A stretch of 64,000 bases of DNA from Dolomitihabitans soli (GTDB lineage: Bacteria; Actinomycetota; Actinomycetes; Streptosporangiales; Streptosporangiaceae), in the NCBI RefSeq assembly GCF_022213955.1, contig NZ_JAKNTW010000003.1, forward strand, positions 186,001-250,000, given 5' to 3'. Positions 50,805-60,010 of the stretch are shown here, in pieces (position 1 is the first letter of the stretch; each line of letters opens with the position of its first letter). The notes below the pieces were generated by a model, which was given only the letters and a program-made list of their open reading frames with translations, was not told the origin of the DNA and did no database searches. Made by a program: the position numbers and the translations under genes.

Positions 50805-50957
50805 ATGTCCCGAGGTCAAGGCTCAGATCCTCGACGCGATGGGCAGGATCGGGATCTCGCCGGCCGCGGTGGCCAACGCCATTGCCTTCGCCATCCAGCA
50901 ACCCGGACGGTGTCGACGTGGGTGACATCGTCGTCCGTCCCACCGCACAGGCTTGAG
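50805..50957 (+). pseudogene. SDR oxidoreductase C-terminal remnant
   Basis: The frame EVKAQILDAMGRIGISPAAV ANAIAFAIQQP, then after a frameshift DGVDVGDIVVRPTAQA and stop, matches the end of classical SDR enzymes (AIAFAIEQPxDVDVGEIVVRPTAQ). The nucleotide-binding and catalytic parts are gone. It lies right behind the TetR gene that may once have controlled it. Confidence 0.7.
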
Positions 50958-50972
50958 ATCCGTTCGCCGTGA

Positions 50973-51428
50973 CTAAGCCCGGAGGGGGAGAGCGGCGAGC
51001 GCGGCGACCAGGGGGGCGAGTTCCGGCTGCTCCTCCACCTGCCGCAGGGCGCGGGCCAGCGAGTCGTCGTGGGTTGGCCGCGCCCGTCGCAGCGCGGCCC
51101 GGCCGTCGGCGGTGAGCTCGGTGTAGATGCCTCGGCGATCGTCGGGACACAGGTACCGCTGCAGCAGTCCGCGCTGTTCGAGTCGGGTCACCAGCCGGGT
51201 GGTGGCCGACCGGCTCAGCACCACGGCTCCCGACAGCTGGTTCATCCGCAGGTAGAAACCGTCCTGCCGGGACAGCACGTCGAGCACGCCGTACTCGCTC
51301 ACCGACAGGTCGTGCTCACGCTGCAGCGCCCGTTCGAGCGCGTCCTCGATCCGCGCGTGCAGCGCGGCCAGCGTGCGCCAGCCCTGCGCGCGGGCCTCGG
51401 CGGCGTCGTCATCGATCTCCACGGGCAC
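50973..51428 (-). CDS. MarR-family regulator
   Basis: The product is ~151 residues from the GTG at 51428 (51422 is an alternative). The winged helix covers residues ~30-120: HDLSVSEYGVLDVLSRQDGF, MNQLSGAVVLSRSATTRLVT and the wing PDDRRGIYTELTADGRAALR. The long helices at both ends should dimerise. Upstream lie short inverted TTGCGCATGC-like sequences that could be its operator. It is divergent from the aminotransferase IV gene. Confidence 0.9.
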   Translation of the reverse strand: MPVEIDDDAAEARAQGWRTLAALHARIEDALERALQREHDLSVSEYGVLDVLSRQDGFYLRMNQLSGAVVLSRSATTRLVTRLEQRGLLQRYLCPDDRRGIYTELTADGRAALRRARPTHDDSLARALRQVEEQPELAPLVAALAALPLRA

Positions 51429-51609
51429 ACCACATCTCGTTTGCGAACAACCCCCAGCATGGGGCACTATTGCCCATGCAACATGACGCGTATGCAACTA
51501 TCGCGGACGCTGCTTATTGCGCATGCTTCAGATCAGTCTACCGGGGAGGGCACTTGACCATAGCCGTGTTCACCGGCGGTCAACGCCTTCCCGCAGCCGG
51601 AGGTGGCAC

Positions 51610-52479
51610 ATGTCAACGAGCTTGACTTCGAGTGCGGAGCGGCCGGGGGACGACGCCTTGGGGGCGCCCGGGTCCCGGGTCTCTTTTGTCGTTCAGCGTG
51701 ACGGCCGGGCGGCGACCGCCGAGGAGTTGGCGCCGCTCTCCTTCGCGGGCTACGCCCATTTCACCGCCATGCAGGTGCGTGGAGGCCAGGTCCGGGGCCT
51801 CGATCTCCATCTGGAGCGGCTGAGGTCCGCTTCGGTGGAGTTGTTCGGCCGGGCCTTGCCCGACGATCGCGTGCGGTCCTATCTGCGGGCGGCGCTGAAG
51901 GCCGGTCCGGCCGACCTCTCGCTGACGGCCACGATGTACTCTCCGGCGGGCGAGTTCACCGTGGCCGGGGCCGAGGTGGAGCCCGAGGTGCTGATCCGTA
52001 CCGGACCGGCCGCGTCCGGCCCGGAGGGCCCGCTGGCGCTGGCGACGGTGGAGTACGAACGGGTCCTCCCCGCCGTGAAGCATGTCGGCGAGGTGGCCAA
52101 GACGTATTTCCTCCGTCAGGCCACCGACCAAGGCTTCGACGACGCCGCCTTCGTCGACCGCCGAGGTCGGCTCAGCGAGGCGTCGATCTGGAATCTGGCC
52201 TTCTGGGACGGCACCGCGGTGGTGTGGCCCGTGGCCGAGATGCTGACCGGGACCACGATGGGCATCGTCCGCCGGCGGCTGGATCGCCTTGGCGTCCCCC
52301 AGCGCGTCCAGGAGATCACGCTCGCCGATCTGCCCGCATTGGCCGGAGGTGTGGTCATGAACTCATGGACGCCGGGGGTCGCGGTCCATCGCATCGGCTC
52401 CGTGCCCTTGCCTGCCGCACCGTCGTTCGTGGAGTTGCTTCACCGGGCCTACCAGGCCGAACCGCTCACCTCGCCGTGA
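51610..52479 (+). CDS. Aminotransferase class IV family protein
   Basis: The product is 289 residues from an ATG behind GGAGG. The fold-type IV PLP enzyme pattern includes AGYAHFTAMQVRGGQVRGLD, HLERLRSASVELFGRALPDD, the probable PLP lysine in AVKHVGEVAKTYFLRQ, and DDAAFVDRRGRLSEASIWNL with the conserved Glu. Members include branched-chain, D-amino-acid and aminodeoxychorismate lyase types. The substrate is not evident. It is divergent from the MarR gene and may be regulated by it. Confidence 0.9.
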   Translation: MSTSLTSSAERPGDDALGAPGSRVSFVVQRDGRAATAEELAPLSFAGYAHFTAMQVRGGQVRGLDLHLERLRSASVELFGRALPDDRVRSYLRAALKAGPADLSLTATMYSPAGEFTVAGAEVEPEVLIRTGPAASGPEGPLALATVEYERVLPAVKHVGEVAKTYFLRQATDQGFDDAAFVDRRGRLSEASIWNLAFWDGTAVVWPVAEMLTGTTMGIVRRRLDRLGVPQRVQEITLADLPALAGGVVMNSWTPGVAVHRIGSVPLPAAPSFVELLHRAYQAEPLTSP

Positions 52480-52635
52480 GAAGGTCCCGGCAGGCCGAGA
52501 CCCTGAACGCGCCGGCTCACGCCGTCCGTCGTGAACGGGTCGGCGCCGTCTCGCGACACGATCCGCGGCCCCGGTCGGCGCTCCGGGGTCGGCGGCGTTC
52601 TAGCATGCACGGAGAGTCGAGTACGGAGGCCGTCG

Positions 52636-53115
52636 ATGTCGGACGAGGGTGAGCTGCGGCATTTGCGGCGCTGTGTGGAGCTTGCGGCCGAGGCCCTGGA
52701 GAAGGGTGACGAGCCGTTCGGATCGGTGCTCGTCGGCGCGGACGGGACCGTCCTCGCCGAGGACCACAACCGCGTGGCCGCGGGTGACCGTACCCGGCAC
52801 CCGGAGTTCGAGCTGGCGCGGTGGGCCGCGGCGAACATGACCCCGGCGGAACGCGCGGCGGCGACCGTCTTCACCTCGGGCGAGCACTGCCCGATGTGCG
52901 CCGCCGCGCACGGGTGGGTCGGGCTGGGCCGCATCGTCTACGTGAGCTCGTCCGAGCAGTTGTCGGGGTGGCTCGCCGAGCTGGGGGTTCCCGCGCCGCC
53001 GGTGCGGACGTTGCCGATCCGCGAGGTCGCGCCGTACGTCGTGGTCGAGGGTCCGGTCCCCGGCCTCGCGGAGCGGGTGCGCGATCTGCACCGCCGCTTC
53101 CACGGCTCATCGTGA
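52636..53115 (+). CDS. Nucleoside/CMP deaminase-family protein
   Basis: The protein has 159 residues. The zinc site is complete: RHPEFELARWAA in place of the usual HAE (His ligand and catalytic Glu) and GEHCPMCAAAHGWVGL giving PCxxC-type ligands. The start LAAEALEKGDEPFGSVLVGA is typical of guanine-deaminase/TadA-like cytoplasmic deaminases. It should deaminate a free base or nucleoside. HPE in place of HAE is a common variant in this subgroup. Confidence 0.9.
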   Translation: MSDEGELRHLRRCVELAAEALEKGDEPFGSVLVGADGTVLAEDHNRVAAGDRTRHPEFELARWAAANMTPAERAAATVFTSGEHCPMCAAAHGWVGLGRIVYVSSSEQLSGWLAELGVPAPPVRTLPIREVAPYVVVEGPVPGLAERVRDLHRRFHGSS

Positions 53116-53260
53116 GGCGGACGGTCATGCGGAAGCGGGCCGCCCGCAGCGTTCGGGTTGCTCGCGATGAACCCGCGCCAACCCTCGCCGCCTGAAGTAG
53201 TGACGTGTACGAACCGGGTGGTGTAACTTTCTGGGCCCTCCCCGAACAAAGGAGTTCGAC

Positions 53261-53668
53261 GTGCCCGCAACCCCACAGGAGATCTTCGAACGTTACATCT
53301 GGGCCGGGAGCATGACCCGTGACTCCGCGGCGCTGGCCGAGATGTTCACCGCGGACGGCGTCTTCGAGGCGCCGCTCGTCCCGGCGGGACACCCCCTGGC
53401 GAGGCGGATGGAAGGGCGGGAGGAGATCCGCAGGGGAATGGCCGCCTACTACGAGTGCGCGACGGGCGACGATCGCCAGGTGGTCGTGGAGAAGTCCAGG
53501 TACGTCCTGCACGTCACCGCCGACCCCGACGTGTTCGTCGCCGAGATCGACACCGTGTTCGACGGGCGCGGGGAGGACACGACCATGTCGCTGGTGCAGA
53601 TCTTCCGGCTCCGCGACGGGAAGATCGCCCTGCTGCGCGACTACTTCGCGCCGGAGCGGGCGATCTGA
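53261..53668 (+). CDS. SnoaL-like/NTF2-fold protein
   Basis: The product is 135 residues from a GTG behind AAAGGAG. The NTF2 fold is indicated by IFERYIWAGSMTRDSAALAE, MFTADGVFEAPLVP, GREEIRRGMAAYYECA and IFRLRDGKIALLRDYFAPER. Such proteins act as small isomerases, hydroxylases or dehydratases in secondary metabolism, or only as folds. Its role here is unknown. No partner gene is evident. Confidence 0.85.
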   Translation: MPATPQEIFERYIWAGSMTRDSAALAEMFTADGVFEAPLVPAGHPLARRMEGREEIRRGMAAYYECATGDDRQVVVEKSRYVLHVTADPDVFVAEIDTVFDGRGEDTTMSLVQIFRLRDGKIALLRDYFAPERAI

Positions 53669-53769
53669 GCGGACTCTGACGACGGCCCTACGGCGGTTGG
53701 CCCTGTGCGACCAGGGCAGCGGCAGAATGAGGTGTCGGCGGGTCACGGCGTGGCGGACCTGCTCTGGGG

Positions 53770-54828
53770 TCATCGCCCGTGGGAGGCCGAGGCGCCGGCC
53801 GCGGGCGCGGATCCGGGTGCAATGGTCCACGGGATCTCTTGGTTGTTCGGTTGGCCGGAGTCGAGTGCTACCTGCGCGCAGCGGCGACCTTGGTCTCGTA
53901 GAGGGTTCGTGACGGACGTGATGCCGAGCCGTTGGCCGGCTGGTGATGCATCCCAACCGAGGTAGGCAGCCTCCGGGTGAGTCTCCCGAAGGGCCTGGTG
54001 AGCTCCCAGGGCGAGTTCGTCGCTCATGGCGATGATGAGCGCATTGGGGGAGAGCTGGGGTGCGAGTTCTCGCGCTGCCGCGACGCCGTCTCGCTGAGTG
54101 TTGCGAGCCACGACAGCGATCGGTGTACTCGTCCAGCTGAGCCCGGCCTGTTCGATGGCGGTGCGGTAGCCACGCAGACGGGCGTCGGTGACGGGAAACG
54201 GTGCGCGTGGCGGCAGATGGGCGCCGATCGTCGACATGTGCTCGCGGTTGCGATCGAGGGGGAATGAGATCACTACGGGTGTCCGGCCTTCGCGGAGTCC
54301 CTGGGAGGCGACCGCGAGGGCGGCCCGGTAGTCGTCCTGGGTGACACACGCGATCCCCTGGCGGGGTGGACCGCCCTGGATGACAGCGGGGCGGGGGTCG
54401 CCGTCGACTGCCGCCAGCACCGGATCATCCTCTGCGGTGGTCCACAACACGAAGCCGTCGACCGCCGCGGACAGCACACGACCGGCATCGGCGGTGTCGC
54501 CCCGCGTGGGGATGAACGTGAGGCCCCGGCCTTCCTCGACGCAGACCTCTGCGACCCCGGCCAGGAACTGTGCCGCTTGGGGATCGTCGAAGGCGTATGT
54601 GAGGTGCTCGCTGAAGACCACCCCGATCTGTTGCGTTCGACCGGATTTCAGCGCCCGGCCCACGGCATCGGGGCGGTACCCCAGCTCGCTGGCCGCGCGG
54701 TGCACGCGATCGCGAGTGGCAGCCGCGACCCGGGCAGGCCGGTTGAAGGCGTAGGAGGCGGTCATGGGTGACACCCCCGCACGAGCCGCCACATCCTTCA
54801 GCGTCACGCGTCTGCGGTTAGTCGGCAT
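53770..54828 (-). CDS. LacI-family repressor
   Basis: The protein has 352 residues. The helix-turn-helix reads VTLKDVAARAGVSPMTASYA FNRPARV, the hinge helix RPDAVGRALKSGRT, and the periplasmic-binding-like effector domain fills the rest (IGVVFSEHL ... GFVLWTTAEDD ... LIIAMSDELALGAHQAL). It is divergent from the MFS gene. A 16-bp palindrome with the classic LacI-family TAACGTTA centre lies between them, so it should repress both genes until a small ligand, perhaps the MFS substrate, binds. Confidence 0.94.
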   Translation of the reverse strand: MPTNRRRVTLKDVAARAGVSPMTASYAFNRPARVAAATRDRVHRAASELGYRPDAVGRALKSGRTQQIGVVFSEHLTYAFDDPQAAQFLAGVAEVCVEEGRGLTFIPTRGDTADAGRVLSAAVDGFVLWTTAEDDPVLAAVDGDPRPAVIQGGPPRQGIACVTQDDYRAALAVASQGLREGRTPVVISFPLDRNREHMSTIGAHLPPRAPFPVTDARLRGYRTAIEQAGLSWTSTPIAVVARNTQRDGVAAARELAPQLSPNALIIAMSDELALGAHQALRETHPEAAYLGWDASPAGQRLGITSVTNPLRDQGRRCAQVALDSGQPNNQEIPWTIAPGSAPAAGASASHGR

Positions 54829-54842
54829 AGGACCATCCTATT

Positions 54843-54858
54843 TGTGTAACGTTACACA
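54843..54858. promoter_or_regulatory. 16-bp perfect LacI-type operator
   Basis: TGTGTAACGTTACACA is a perfect palindrome with a central CG, the classic LacI/GalR operator form. It lies 14 bp before the LacI start and ends one base before the MFS ATG at 54860. Binding would block both genes. For the MFS gene it covers the leader, so that mRNA may be leaderless or start elsewhere. Confidence 0.88.
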
Positions 54859-54859
54859 T

Positions 54860-56086
54860 ATGTCGACTGTGATCGCTCGCCCGGCCGGAGTGTTCCGTGC
54901 GGCACCATTCCTCGGCTTCGCGGGATTCGGTGCCTTCTGGGGGGTATGGGGTGCCACCCTTCCCCTGCTGCGAGCCCAAGCCGGTGTGAGCGATGCGCAG
55001 TTCGGCGTCGCACTGCTCCTCGTGGGCGCCGGAGCTCTGCCCACCATGCTGCTGACCGGGCGGCTCGTCGACGCGCTCGGGCTGCGGGTCGCCGGAGTAC
55101 TGCTCGCACTGCTGGGCGTCATGGGCGTCGTGCTCTCCGTCGCCTCGGTGAGCTATGCCGCGTTGTGCGTCGGTTTCCTCGCGGTGGGAGCCAGTTCGGG
55201 AGCGGCTGATGTGGCGATCAACACGCTGGCGGCGACGGTCGAAAAGTGGACTGGACGCCCCGTCGTGGCCCGTTCGCACGCGGCGTTCTCCGCCACGGTC
55301 GCGGTCTCAAGCCTGGGCACCGGCGCGCTTGTCGCAATGACGGACAGCCTGCTGGTGGCCTTCGCCGTGGCCGCCGCAGTCGTCGTGGCTCTCGGTCTGG
55401 CCGTCGTCGCCGCGACGCGCTCGGCCCCCGCTCGGGACGCTGTCGCACCAGGGAGCCGGGATGCGCCGACGCACGCCGGTCGCGTGTCCTGGCGGATCGC
55501 CCTGCTCGCGATCGGTGCGATCGGCGCGCTGGCATTCGCGTCGGAGAACGCCTACCAGACCTGGGCTGCCGTCCTGCTGACCGACGCGTTCACCGCCTCG
55601 CCGGCGCTGGCCGCCGTCGCGCCGGCCGCGTTCGCCACCACGGCCGCACTGACCCGTCTCACCACCGCCACGATCACGTTACGCCGCCCGATCGCCACGC
55701 TGGTCGCGGCAAGCATGATCGCCACGACCGGAGGCGTCATAACGGCGTTCGCATCCACGCTGCCGCTCGCGCTGGTGGGCATCATCGCTGCCGCCGTAGG
55801 CACCTCGGCGCTCTTTCCCACTCTGCTGTCCTACGGGCTTCGACCCGTCCCCGACGAGTCACGGGGACGAGCCACGTCCGCCATCTCCACGGTCGCCTAT
55901 CTCGGCTACCTCGCCGGCCCGGCATGTTTCGGCCTGCTCGCTGACGCCACCGGGGTGCAGAAGGCGTTTCTCGGCATCGCTGCCCTGACCGCCGTGCTCC
56001 TGGCAACGATCCCGGCACTGTCGGCACTCAAGCGAGCAGGGACCGTCCGCTCCCTCGACGACACGCCGTACTCGATCCGCACCTGA
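54860..56086 (+). CDS. MFS transporter (YbjJ/FucP-like)
   Basis: The product is 408 residues with twelve membrane helices. It starts FLGFAGFGAFWGVWGATLPL and has motif A-like LTGRLVDALGLRVAGV, then AVGASSGAADVAINTLAATV EKWTGR in helix 4-5, a pattern of YbjJ-like sugar or drug transporters. The ATG follows the LacI operator by one base and no ribosome-binding site is present, so translation is probably from a leaderless mRNA. The LacI partner suggests a sugar-like substrate, but that is inference. Confidence 0.9.
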   Translation: MSTVIARPAGVFRAAPFLGFAGFGAFWGVWGATLPLLRAQAGVSDAQFGVALLLVGAGALPTMLLTGRLVDALGLRVAGVLLALLGVMGVVLSVASVSYAALCVGFLAVGASSGAADVAINTLAATVEKWTGRPVVARSHAAFSATVAVSSLGTGALVAMTDSLLVAFAVAAAVVVALGLAVVAATRSAPARDAVAPGSRDAPTHAGRVSWRIALLAIGAIGALAFASENAYQTWAAVLLTDAFTASPALAAVAPAAFATTAALTRLTTATITLRRPIATLVAASMIATTGGVITAFASTLPLALVGIIAAAVGTSALFPTLLSYGLRPVPDESRGRATSAISTVAYLGYLAGPACFGLLADATGVQKAFLGIAALTAVLLATIPALSALKRAGTVRSLDDTPYSIRT

Positions 56087-56277
56087 CCGGCCCGGACACG
56101 CTGCGATCGTCACCGGAGCCGACGGCGGGCTCGGAGACACCATCGGCTGGGACCCGGTAGACGCCGGCCGGCGAAGGGGGGCGGCCCTTTTCTTGCCGGC
56201 CGGTCAGCGGCTCCAGTTGGATGTCGGCCTGCGCAGCTCTTCGGCGATGGTCAGCAGTTCGCGGTGGAAACGCCTCG

Positions 56278-58302
56278 TCACCCCCCCCTGGGCGCCGCCA
56301 CCACCGAGCGGTAGAAGTCGCGGGCCTGCTCCAGGACCGCGTGGTGGTCGGCGAGGTCGGCGGTACGGGTGGCCGGATCGAAACGGCCGTGCCGGGCCAC
56401 GAACTCCTCCAGTGTGTCGAGGAAGTCCAGGCACCAGCGGGCGTCAGCCGTACGGGCGACGCGCCGGCCGGCGACGTCGACGTACACCGGTGAGGTGTGG
56501 GCCAGCACCGACTGGTCGAGCGTGTTGGGGTGTCCCGGGCCGCGTGCCACGGCCGCGATCCAGGTCGGGCCGTTCCGCAGCTCCGTCGAGAAGCGCAACT
56601 CCGACACCGCGTGGAGCTCGGCGATGACCCCGTCCGGCCCGGTGACCGTCAGGTGGTCGGCGCCCGGCCCCTGCAAACGTGCGCGGATGTCGAGTTGCTC
56701 GCCCGCCGCCAGATCGAGGACGGCGCCGGGCCCCTGCCCGTTCACCTCCAGCGTGAGCCACGGCCCGTTGGTGACGGTCGTCCGGCCACCGCGGATCGCC
56801 TCCTTGAACGCCGCCACCGACAGTGGCTGATCGTCCAGATGGGCGTAGACGCGACCCCAGCCCGGCGGGTTGGACGCCGTGTCCAGGCGCGAGAACGACA
56901 GGAAGGTGTCGGTGCCGGCGGTGGCGGCGAGACGGAGCCCGCACGACAGCAGGCGATGGTAGAGGAACACCGCGCCCTCGTCGTCGAAGGGAGAGATGAG
57001 ATCGACGGAGTCGACCAGCCCAAGCGCGGCGTCCGCGACCAGCTCACGGGCCTCCACCGAGCGCGGGCTCGTGAAGAAGCGGCCGGTGGAACCGTCGGCG
57101 GGGAACTCGGTGAACGCGGGATGGGCGTAACCGACCGTGGCGCCCAGTCCGCGGAGTTCCTGGCATGCGACGCTGTTCGGCGGCCAGTCATGCGGGTGGT
57201 CGGAGCGTTCGTGGCCGGTGTGGTACCGGGTCGGGGGTGCGCTCGGGCCCAGGGCGTGCACGTGTCCCAGCAGATCGTTGCGGTACTCCACGCCCATCTG
57301 GGCCACCGCCTCGCCGGTCGACCACGGCAGGTCGACGCCGGCGAACCCTTCGAGCATCTCCCGGTCGTAGATGAGCGAGGTCTGGCTGTTCGCGGCCACC
57401 AGGTTGACCAGGTGCAGCCCTTCACCGAGCTGCATCCGGGCGGCGTCGGCCGGGGTGCAGACGAGGTCGCCGCTGTAGTTCATGTGGACGTGCAGGTCAC
57501 CGCCGTACCAGCCGTCGGCGGCGGGGTCGTGGACCCTGGCGGGGTCGCACCGCACGACGTGCGTCTCACCCGCGTCGGGACGCACGTCCATCTCGGCCCG
57601 CTCGAACTCGATGCCACGGGTGCACGCGACGTTCAACGGCCCGGCCGGCACCGCGAGCGTCAGGTCGTGGCCGTGGAAGAAGGGCCGGTGGTGGGCGTCC
57701 CACTTCGCCGGCACGCCTTCGGGGAACCAGGCCCCGCCACTGGGGTCGGTGACCGACCAGCGCGCGCAGCGGGGTGAGGACAGCTGGAGCCGGGCCCCGG
57801 GCGAGGTCTGGATCGCGCCCTCGACGCTGATGCTCTGGTCACCGTGGGTAATCGTGAACACGGGGGCGGCGCCGTCGAGCCGGACCGTCTCGACCTGGGC
57901 GCCGCGCGGTGGCACACGTACCTCGGCGCCGGCGACGGTGAGGGAGACGGCGGTGTCCAGCTCCGACTCGATGACGACGTCGATGTCGATCCCGTGGCCC
58001 GCGATCGCGGTCCTGGCGGGGCCGACGTCGGCGCGCGGTGTCCCGCCCTCGTCCACCCGGACCATGACGATGCCCGCCGGGACGTCGTCGCCGATCACCG
58101 CGCGGACGGCCTTCGGCCAGTTTCCGGTGGCCGCGAAGGCATCGTAGATCGGCCCGAAGAGTGAGAAACGAATCCATTTGAAGAGATCGATCTGGTCGTC
58201 GCCCCAGTCCCACCCGCGCTCGTCGCGGAGCCGCCGATAGTGGGCCAACGACTCGATCACCTCAGGGGGCAAACCCAGGGTCTCGGTCTCCTCGCAACAC
58301 AT
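56278..58302 (-). CDS. CehA/McbA-family metallohydrolase (PHP-like domain)
   Basis: The protein has 674 residues. The N-terminal ~260 residues look like a beta-sandwich/carbohydrate-binding region. The metal-binding PHP-like domain starts GWYGGDLHVHMNYSGDLVCT near residue 265 and continues GATVGYAHPAFTEFP and LAATAGTDTFLSFSRL, giving the expected His and Asp ligands. Family members hydrolyse carbamates and phosphoesters; CehA and McbA degrade carbaryl-type insecticides. No signal peptide is visible. It is a single gene; substrate unknown. Confidence 0.88.
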   Translation of the reverse strand: MCCEETETLGLPPEVIESLAHYRRLRDERGWDWGDDQIDLFKWIRFSLFGPIYDAFAATGNWPKAVRAVIGDDVPAGIVMVRVDEGGTPRADVGPARTAIAGHGIDIDVVIESELDTAVSLTVAGAEVRVPPRGAQVETVRLDGAAPVFTITHGDQSISVEGAIQTSPGARLQLSSPRCARWSVTDPSGGAWFPEGVPAKWDAHHRPFFHGHDLTLAVPAGPLNVACTRGIEFERAEMDVRPDAGETHVVRCDPARVHDPAADGWYGGDLHVHMNYSGDLVCTPADAARMQLGEGLHLVNLVAANSQTSLIYDREMLEGFAGVDLPWSTGEAVAQMGVEYRNDLLGHVHALGPSAPPTRYHTGHERSDHPHDWPPNSVACQELRGLGATVGYAHPAFTEFPADGSTGRFFTSPRSVEARELVADAALGLVDSVDLISPFDDEGAVFLYHRLLSCGLRLAATAGTDTFLSFSRLDTASNPPGWGRVYAHLDDQPLSVAAFKEAIRGGRTTVTNGPWLTLEVNGQGPGAVLDLAAGEQLDIRARLQGPGADHLTVTGPDGVIAELHAVSELRFSTELRNGPTWIAAVARGPGHPNTLDQSVLAHTSPVYVDVAGRRVARTADARWCLDFLDTLEEFVARHGRFDPATRTADLADHHAVLEQARDFYRSVVAAPRGG

Positions 58303-58406
58303 GCTTCGAGCTTTTCACACGCTCCTGCCTCCCCCTTGGCGGCGTCCCGGGTTGCACACAGAGTGACGGGGTACGAAATCGAGTGAATCGTTCAGGGGGG
58401 AACGAA

Positions 58407-58703
58407 ATGATCAAAATGCTTCACAAGATGGGCGTGCGATCGAATCTGATGTACATGGCGGGGGTCGCCTCCATCGGGTTGTCGGCCGCAGCCTGGATGG
58501 TTTCCAGGACCGGGGAGAACGCGGGAATCGACCGGGCCGACCGGTGGGGGATCTTCGTGGGGCAGTGGGCGCCCACGTTCTTCGCCATGGGGGTGGCGCT
58601 ACGGATCGAGGAGACGCGCGCCGAGGTGCGCTCCGAGGAGGAGGAGAGCATGGACGGCTACCGCCGCGAAGCCACCAGGATGCCCTCCCGCGCCGGGGTC
58701 TGA
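58407..58703 (+). CDS. Small membrane protein of unknown function
   Basis: The product is 98 residues from the ATG at 58407, with AGGGGGG upstream (a GTG at 58383 is possible). Two hydrophobic helices are expected: NLMYMAGVASIGLSAAAWMV and GIFVGQWAPTFFAMGVAL, followed by an acidic tail (RIEETRAEVRSEEEESMDGY). Similar short proteins are common in Streptosporangiales and have no known role. The gene is unusual in being single. Confidence 0.75.
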   Translation: MIKMLHKMGVRSNLMYMAGVASIGLSAAAWMVSRTGENAGIDRADRWGIFVGQWAPTFFAMGVALRIEETRAEVRSEEEESMDGYRREATRMPSRAGV

Positions 58704-58787
58704 GCCCGACCTTGGCCAATCGGTCCGCTGCCGGCCAGTCCTGCGGCGGACCTCCCATGTGCGAGACACCGAGCCGGATGGATGGCT

Positions 58788-59585
58788 CTAGTCGTGGGGC
58801 TTGGTGAAGCGTGCCTGGCGGGCGGCCTTGACGGGTTCGGAAAGCATACGGTTGATCAGGACGCTGCGTTTGGTGGCGCGGTCGCCTCCGACGACGTGAT
58901 CCTTGCCCGCCATGAGGGCGTCGAAGCCCTGCCGTGCGACTTCGGCACGGCTGTTCTTCTTGGCTTCGGGGCCGAGCGCTGTGTTGTCCATGCCAGCGCG
59001 GGAGTGGAATTCGCTGTCGGTGGCGCCGGGCAGGAGGGCGGTGACGCTGACGCCGTGGTCCTTGAGTTCGTGGCGGAGGGTCTCAGCGAACATGAAGGTG
59101 AAGGCCCGCGAAGGGCCGTAGACGGTCTCGTAGGGAGTGGGCGTCGTGGCGGAGATCGATGAGGTGATCAGGATGCGGCCGCGGCGACGGTCGGCCATGT
59201 GGCGGGCCACGCGCTTGGCCAGGTGGACGACGGAGGTGACGTTGAGCGACAGGATGCTGAGTTCTTCGTCGAGGTCGGTGTCGAGGAAGGCTCCGCCCAG
59301 GCTGCGACCGGCGTTCAGGACGGCCGCCTCCACCGGCCGGCCGGTCCCTTCGGCTGCCTGCCAGACGTCCTCCACTCCCTCGTAATCGGCGAGGTCGGCC
59401 TGGACCGCGACAACGTGGGCGCCGTGCTGTTCGAAGTCGGCCATCACGCTATGGATCTTGTCACTGCGGCCGGTGGCCACAAGGTCGTAGCCGTTGCGGG
59501 CGAACAGCAGGGCCAGTTCGTAGCCGATCCCGGACGAGGCGCCGGTCACCAGCGCCAGTGGGCGACGGGAAGAGGCAGTGCTCAT
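58788..59585 (-). CDS. Short-chain dehydrogenase (extended-substrate SDR)
   Basis: The product is 265 residues from the ATG at 59585, behind AAAGGAG. Nucleotide-binding TGASSGIG lies near residue 15, NAGRSLGG near ~95, the catalytic Ser in ITSSISATTP and YGPSRAF in place of the usual YxxxK (Tyr then Ser-Arg). The catalytic Lys is therefore replaced by Arg in this copy, as in some other members. A FAETLRHELKDHGVSVTALLPG helix follows. The start overlaps the stop of an XRE scrap by ATGA. Confidence 0.9.
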   Translation of the reverse strand: MSTASSRRPLALVTGASSGIGYELALLFARNGYDLVATGRSDKIHSVMADFEQHGAHVVAVQADLADYEGVEDVWQAAEGTGRPVEAAVLNAGRSLGGAFLDTDLDEELSILSLNVTSVVHLAKRVARHMADRRRGRILITSSISATTPTPYETVYGPSRAFTFMFAETLRHELKDHGVSVTALLPGATDSEFHSRAGMDNTALGPEAKKNSRAEVARQGFDALMAGKDHVVGGDRATKRSVLINRMLSEPVKAARQARFTKPHD

Positions 59586-59728
59586 GGTGTACTCCTTTGG
59601 GCGATTTCCTCCCGTCGCAGCTCCGGCACCCGCCGGTACGTGCCACGCTCGGGCACCTCGGCCGAATCGAGGGCGACGGCGGCGCACCGTCTGCGCAGAA
59701 ACTCGCTCAGATCCTCATTTCGGGCCAT
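59582..59728 (-). pseudogene. XRE-family regulator, N-terminal fragment
   Basis: MARNEDLSEFLRRRCAAVAL followed by RGTYRRVPELRREEIAQ is the start of the MmyB-like XRE regulators (LRRRRAAVSP...RRRVPGLRREEVAQLAGVS). The frame ends just where the recognition helix would begin. Its stop overlaps the SDR start, so translation may still be coupled. In actinomycetes such regulators often sit beside SDR genes, which fits a truncated regulator-target pair. Confidence 0.7.
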
Positions 59729-59872
59729 GTCTTTGACCCTGCCTGTCCCACCCCGCTGCCGCACAGGCCGGTAGAAGGGTCGCTTCGTTCGGGGAATTCG
59801 CTACCCATGCAGGTCAGCGCCATGCATCCGGCATAGGGTCGTGATCCTCTTGATCATCGTCTGGGCGCCGTG

Positions 59873-60010
59873 TCAGGCGGTGACGAGGTGTTCGGGCCGG
59901 TCGCGGCGGGTGTGGAGGTCCCAGTAGATCTGCGCGATGTCGTCCGGGGCGGCGTGCGGGACGCCTTCGGGGGCGGTCGCGCCGATGAAGAGGTTGATGG
60001 CGGGCGAAGG
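59873..60010 (-). pseudogene. SDR oxidoreductase C-terminal fragment
   Basis: The stretch PSPAINLFIGATAPEGVPHA followed by APDDIAQIYWDLHTRRDRPE HLVTA and stop is the usual tail of small NAD(P)-dependent oxidoreductases of this group. Nothing upstream in the frame continues the family. The rest of 60011-60264 holds no recognisable gene. Confidence 0.65.
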
